NCBI GenBank assembly: GCA_021464245.1
Contig: JADCRB010000026.1
Coordinates: 3,138,187 to 3,202,186, forward strand
Reading direction: 5' to 3'
Origin: Carallia brachiata
Taxonomy: Eukaryota; Streptophyta; Magnoliopsida; Malpighiales; Rhizophoraceae
DNA: 64,000 bases
This document shows, one piece after another, positions 58,401 through 64,000 of the stretch. The notes beneath the pieces were generated by a model. That model saw nothing but the letters and a program-made list of their open reading frames with translations, was not told the DNA's origin and did no database searches. Every line of letters begins with the position of its first letter. The stretch's first letter is position 1. A program made the translations under genes and the position numbers.

Positions 58401-60468
58401 TTAAAAATACTGTAATATCATTCAATATAACAATTGGTACATCTACGCAATATCATAAACTATATTTCAAAGATTCAAAGTATACATGAAGACTAAGAAT
58501 AAATATTAAATAAAGACTAGTCACGTTCGCGATGTTTGGCATTTCACTCACTGGCGCACATGGTGACATGACTTTGAAACATTAATTCCCTCATTGTCAT
58601 TTAAAGCTTCTCGCTAGCACATTCCTTTGTAAGCATCTATGGCATATGTTGTGGTGAATAAAAACAGCGAGCGGTACACAATAATAATTTTCCAGTTTTT
58701 TCAAATAAGAATACATATTACGTTAATAAGGAAATGATATTCGAATGAATCTTCCTGGAATTGCTCCAAGTAACACCTAACAATTCAATTCCTTTTTTTT
58801 TTTTTATGACTGAAGGAAAAAACAAATACAAAAAAAAAAAAAAAACAGAGGCAAAAGTACCTCCTAATTCCATACAATTTCCCTTATTGTCACGCAAATT
58901 TTACACTAACGCACAACAAAGAGTTTCTAAGTAACACGAAATGCTTCAATAATCTATATCAATTTCTAGAGAGAAAAGGGGTAGCAATGAAGACCAAAAC
59001 AGAAACAGACCTCGGGAAGGAAGCAAGTGCTGTTTGAGGTGGTCCCTAGGCGAGTCCGGAACGGAAGGACGTTAGAGGACGGGAGAAAACGAGAGGAGAA
59101 AAGAAAGGGACGCAAAGGCGGGAGATGAGCTTCTTTGGAACTCGCATCCTGTAAATGGGCATCCTCTATGGATTATTATGGCAAGTAGCACTAGTGGTGG
59201 ACGGAATTTTTTTTTTTTTTTGGGTACATGACAGAAGAAGAAGAAGAAGAAAAAAATGCTCTGTGATTGAACCATACTCGACAAGAATCGGATAACATTT
59301 AGGATATTACATTTCAGGGTTATGCTAATTTAAGAATGAAAAACCCAATTTCTCTTCTTACAATAACTTATAACTAATTTTAGAAAGGACAAAAGAGTAA
59401 CTTAATGTTGAGCAGGATTAATTTAAGTTAATATTGAATTCAAAAATTGCCTAAAACAATATATTGAATTCAAAAAATTAAATATTACTTATCCGCTTAA
59501 GAAAGAGAGTAATTATTATTTCAACTTCTGAATAATGAAAAAGTATAATGTCTTTTTTTAGTGACATTAATAAGAAATTAAAAAAATCACAGGTTAACAT
59601 AAAAATTGATAAATTTCAAAACAAATTTCTGCATATAATTAATACTCTTTTGTTACGCTTTACAAAATCTCTCTTGAAAAAATTGTTGCTCTAATCTTTT
59701 TTAAATGACATTCGTGAAAAATGTCGCAGGAAAAATGTAGTATCACAAAAAAAAAAAAAGTCTTCGGAAATTGCTATGTTGCTTTTTTGTGCTATTGTGA
59801 TATGTGCTTTTTTGTCCTGCTTACTCCCCTGGGCCCACTTAATGGGTAACAAAGTATTTATTTTCTTTAGATTCTGTGTACTTTTACGGTACTCATCAGA
59901 TTCACTTTTTTTTTAAATTAATATTTAATTAATTAATTATTAATATTATATTAAAATAAAAAAAGAGACGAGATTGAAATGAATACAGAGGCGCAAAGAA
60001 AGACGAGTTCAAAGAAATGGGTTCTTGGAATTGGTATTTTTTTTGTCAAAGAAGACACAGGGCAAAATCCTGAAAGAATTTAGAGTTTAAGTCAAAGAAT
60101 GGTTCTTGCTAGTCAAAAAGCGATGGTGATAGATTGAAAGCTGATCAAATTGCACTTCGGACCACTAGGAGTGGGCTAATCATAGAAAGTGAGAATGGTG
60201 TATAGAACTTATGACCTGTAAAACAAAAAATTATAGAGTGTTAAAATTAAGTTTGATGTTAGCATTTTAATATTGACGTTAAAATTAGGTAAGAAATAGG
60301 ATAAAAGATAAGAAATTTATTAAAATAAAGTCATTATCTTGACAATACTATTTTTGAAATATTTATAAAAAATTATCTTGAAAATACTATTTTTGAAATA
60401 TTTATAAAAAATTTCATGTATTTTTTTTAAAAGGAATACATTAAATTTTTTATAAATAAATAGGGGAA
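55445..60468. other. Spacer with LTR-like relic, no named gene
   Basis: The block around 55740-55860 resembles 33700-33860 (shared ACATCCATAACAAACT and a TTCTTGAA motif at 55748) and may be a diverged LTR relic. The minus-strand segment 59154-59040 could encode a basic presequence-like start (MRVPKKLISRLC..), and a later frame at 57836-58030 is acidic. No complete gene model could be built. Confidence 0.35.
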
Positions 60469-60803
60469 GTAAATCTTTTACGTTATTGAAGGTAGTAACC
60501 TAATAATATTTGGACTTATCATTCACAGCATTAACTTAAGTTTGAATCCCTGTATCCACGTCTTCTCATTATGTGGGATACCTAATGTGAGCACAGTGTA
60601 TGATTTTAAAATTCGTTAATACTATAGTTAGGTTTGGGAGGACTCGTTTTAAAGCTAATAATATTACCGTAGTGGATTCTCTCTATAAGAGAAGTTGAAT
60701 AAGTACATCAACGGTTAAAAAGCCGACTTCAATTCAAAGATTCGATAACCGTTATACTTACAAGATAATTTTTTTAATTGTTCAAATAAAAAAGGTAAAT
60801 CTT
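60469..60803 (+). mobile_element. SINE-like retroposon related to 959-1315
   Basis: A short direct repeat GTAAATCTT at 60469-60477 and 60795-60803 brackets a body of about 317 bp. It has a box B-like AAGTTTGAATCCC near 60539-60551, the shared blocks AAGTTGAATAAG and AATTCAAAGATTCGAT, and an A-rich end (CAAATAAAAAAGG). Confidence 0.5.
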
Positions 60804-61599
60804 ACACAGCGAGACGTCCAACTAAGATATGATATATAACTTTTTGGTCCTAAATCTTCATACTTTTTGACACATGAGCCTTAAATCTTTTAGACATTTC
60901 ATTTGAATCTTACACCTTTTAATGTTTACCAAATCAATCTTTTCGTTTACAAAAAGTGGTCAATTCATTAATAAATGAGTTTAACTTAATGAAAATTACT
61001 AAAAAAAGATCAAATACACGAATTAAATATTTTTTCTATTAACAAAATATGCACATTAAATATTTTTTTAATCAACAAATATATGAATTAAATATGTAAT
61101 ATGTATATTTTTTGATGAAAAAAATATTCAATTCATATATTTAAATTTTTTTAAATAATTTTTTGTAAGATCAAGATCATTTTTTAATAGATTAATTACT
61201 TTCTATTAACAAATAGACTAATTTGATAAAAATTAAAAAGTTTAAAATTTAAATAAAATTTTAAAAAAATTTAAAATTTATATATAAAAAAATAAAAATT
61301 TAAAATTTAAAATGTGTATATCCCAACTGAGACTTAGCGAAATCTTGGTTCTTCGGATGAGACCAAGTCACCAAGGATCCTCCTCTCTAAGGCATGGCTT
61401 CTAGGCTTCGGCCCAAAATTATTGGGCCATCATTTGTTCCTGTCAAGAGAAATGAGGAAACAAATGGGATCGAAGAGGCAAAATTTTCGGTTTTAATTTT
61501 GAATTTAAAGAATAACGAGAAGAAACAAAATCTAACAGAATTGGGAGGCACCGAGACAGAAGTGAGAGCAGCGAGGCGAGAGTGAAATTAGTTCATTCT

Positions 61600-62051
61600 T
61601 AACCCTGTGTTTGGGAATTAGGAAATTGGGTGGAATTCTTACAAAAAGAATGGAATGCACATAAATTACCTATGACACACTTGCTTGGGAATTAGGAGGG
61701 GAATGGGAGAAATTTGTGGGACCCACAGATCTTTGAGTGGAAAATCAATTCCTCCCAAATTGGGAGAATTGGGGTTCAGTATGCTTTTCTTTTTGCCAAC
61801 TTAGACTTTTATCCTTACCTTTGATTTTTTACTCTTATTTTTTGAAGGTAAAGTTAGTAACATAATATCTATTATTTTTTTTTATGTTTTTATTCATTCC
61901 CAAACAAAAAATTTATTACTTTATTTCCTCACACTATACTCTCCTAAATACAAGAAAAATAAAAAAAAATTCTCTCTTTAACATTCATTTTCACACTTTT
62001 GTTCCTCCTAGATTCCTCTTCCCCTCCTTTTTTTTTCCAAACAAAGGGTAA
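61600..62051. mobile_element. Tourist-like MITE (PIF/Harbinger superfamily)
   Basis: The 446-bp element at 61603-62048 has terminal inverted repeats CCCTGTGTTTGG and CCAAACAAAGGG (reverse complement CCCTTTGTTTGG, one mismatch in 12) and TAA on both sides (61600-61602, 62049-62051). There is no coding capacity. A TAA/TTA target duplication is diagnostic of PIF/Harbinger-type MITEs. Confidence 0.8.
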
Positions 62052-64000
62052 CGGAAGTAATTTTCTAATCATTAACTTCACAAGATGCGACACGCTATGG
62101 AAGGTTTGGTTTATATAAAATCAAGGGTTGTCAAAATCGAATTAATTATTGAATTAAAAAAAATAATAGTTTAAAATTCAATTGATCCAATCTGTTTAAT
62201 TTATAATTAAATTGGTAGAACCAAAATTTAATAATAAATATATATTTATAAAATTAATTGAAAAAATAATACTTATCTATGATGATTGGATATTATTGTT
62301 TTAGTTATAAGGATTAAATTGAAAGTTTTTATATTATTTAGGACTAGATTGAATATTTTAATTAAATTTAAAGTTTATATTATAATTCAAAAAAATTTGG
62401 AGCCATACTTTAATTTTTGATCAACTAGTCTAAGTAACTAACTTATGTAAAATAAAAAAAAAAATGACTTAATTATAAAATATATTACAATGTTATGTTT
62501 TTATTCGAAAATATTTTATGTACTTTTTCAAACTCTTCGACCATCACTGAAAAACTGAAAACAAAGGTTGGAAGCTTTTCAAACACACTTGAAATTTTTA
62601 TACGCATGAAGGACAAATTGATCAAACTGGATGAACAAGGATGGATTTACCAATTTCTAGTTGAACCGGTTTGTTTTGTTGATTTTTAATCGATTCATAA
62701 ATTATTTAATTTTAAAGTGTAAACCAAATCGGATCAATAACCGATTTACAATCGAATCGATTAAAGTGACATATCTGATCCAATTTTAATAACATTATGT
62801 AAAACGTGGGCAAGTCAATTCTGGGTTCGCCCGGGCATTTGCCTAAAAGGAAAAACCAATCATCGCAGTCTTTTTATTTTCGCTACCACAGAATCCACAC
62901 AGATAAACTTCCACTTCCTTGCAGGATTGCGAATCATTCATCACTGTAGCCGCCAAATGAATGTTTATACCTTAGAACCCTATTAAAAATTTATTTAATA
63001 AAAATTTATTCATTAAAAATGTACTTTAACTATTTTAAGGCAAAGGTTAAATCAGTAATTCTCAACCCTCGCAATTGTACGAATGACTGCAAGAAGTTGA
63101 ATCCCATTTATCAAACGAGCTTAGTTTCTGCATCATATAAAACATTCATGCAAAACAGTTACACTAAAAGCACGAAATATAATTTTTGTACTAATAAAAT
63201 ATAATCACATTGATCAAATGTGAAATAAAATCTAAAATTAGATGATTGTTAACTTAAAATTTAAAATATAAATCCTACAATGTATGAGCTCAAAAAAATT
63301 TCTTAAAAAAAATTCTTACATAAAATATCAATATGGTTGCAATTTATTAGTAAACTATTATATTTTTTGATTTGAATATGACATACTGATATAGTTGTCT
63401 TGTATAGGTGCCAAACGTTTTTTGTTACTAGATACACTTTATGGTCTCTAGCCAGTGGCCTAGCCTTTTGTTTCCTTCTCAAAATTGCTGTTGTTAAATT
63501 TTTTTTTTTTAAAAGATATAAATAATTTCATTTCACCTATTTTTTTTTATAAAAATGAGAATGTGTGATATCTTACTTGGAAAATATTGTATACATCAAA
63601 GAAGCAAACCCCATGAATTCCACCTGTTGCTTCAAAGTTCAAACGCGAACCCTAGAATTTGGATGGGCCAGGAGTGGGCAAATCATCCGCTCTGGGTCCG
63701 GCCTTTTATTCTTTATCATTTCAGATAGTCACATTAGGTAGCTACCTGATAAGTTTCGGGCCCGTCTCCCTCTCTTTGGAGAGCTTTAATTGTTAGTTGG
63801 AATCAGTGGTTCCATAAAATTAAAAGGAAAAAAAAAAAAAAGAAGGAAAAAGCAGTGAAATGACGATTGTTCCGAAACAACGATTAAAAGTCAGTGGTTC
63901 CGTTGATTAAAAAATCTAAATGAACTTTGATTCTTCTAAATTCAAGAAGATGCATGGTAAGATTAATAAAATAAGAATTAAGTTTGATTTATTTTCTCTC
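62052..64000. other. AT-rich spacer, no gene seen
   Basis: No supported gene. GGGCC-containing segments at 63663-63775 and the GC-richer piece at 62820-62950 could belong to the flank of a gene outside the window, but nothing here shows one. Confidence 0.45.

Noticed and set aside
1..64000. tRNA, rRNA, CRISPR, organelle insert or viral genome
   Set aside because: No intact tRNA cloverleaf, rRNA segment, spaced repeat array, organelle gene or viral coding domain was seen. tRNA-like boxes belong to SINE bodies.

Overview
This window is nuclear DNA from a flowering plant, almost certainly a core eudicot and probably a woody rosid (the lineage is a weak inference). The evidence is spliced genes with GT-AG introns, plant-only gene families (AINTEGUMENTA, a receptor-like protein of the RLP44 type, a DUF688 protein, a plant group S bZIP), AT-rich spacers, and abundant plant SINE, MITE and LINE remains. 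Gene density is low: five genes can be named with confidence in 64 kb.

Layout. 2635-3441 (-) is an intronless RLP44-type receptor-like protein. 3.7-14.2 kb is gene-poor spacer with SINE copies and small repeats. 14223-17436 (-) is a complete nine-exon AINTEGUMENTA (ANT) gene, including a 9-nucleotide micro-exon; all reading phases close to a 667-residue protein. 17.5-36.7 kb is a long repeat-rich spacer with two MITE-like elements, an (ATT)n-rich tandem block, a segment with heat-shock-element-like motifs, and two unrecognised open frames (30745-31053 and 33054-33488, both -). 36728-38683 (-) is a seven-exon chloroplast thioredoxin-like/AAED1 gene with good splice sites and one apparent single-base frameshift in exon 1. 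41814-42322 (+) is a DUF688 gene that also needs a one-base frame shift and carries an upstream ORF whose stop overlaps its start codon. 42.8-45.4 kb is a non-LTR retroposon cluster: a tRNA-derived SINE, a 1.05-kb retroposon with a perfect 10-bp target duplication, and a LINE RNase H fragment. 49925-50512 (-) is an intronless group S bZIP factor. The last 13 kb holds SINE and Tourist-like MITE copies and no gene that I can name.

The named genes are independent plant loci (wall/brassinosteroid signalling, organ growth, plastid redox, transcription) and do not form a pathway. The most notable pattern is spread across the spacers: at about ten sites a direct repeat of roughly 12-17 bp flanks a tiny insert of about 11-24 bases consisting mostly of a poly(A) or poly(T) run. 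They look like almost empty target-primed reverse transcription scars, i.e. extremely 5'-truncated LINE/SINE insertions. Larger retroposons with long target duplications sit in the same window.
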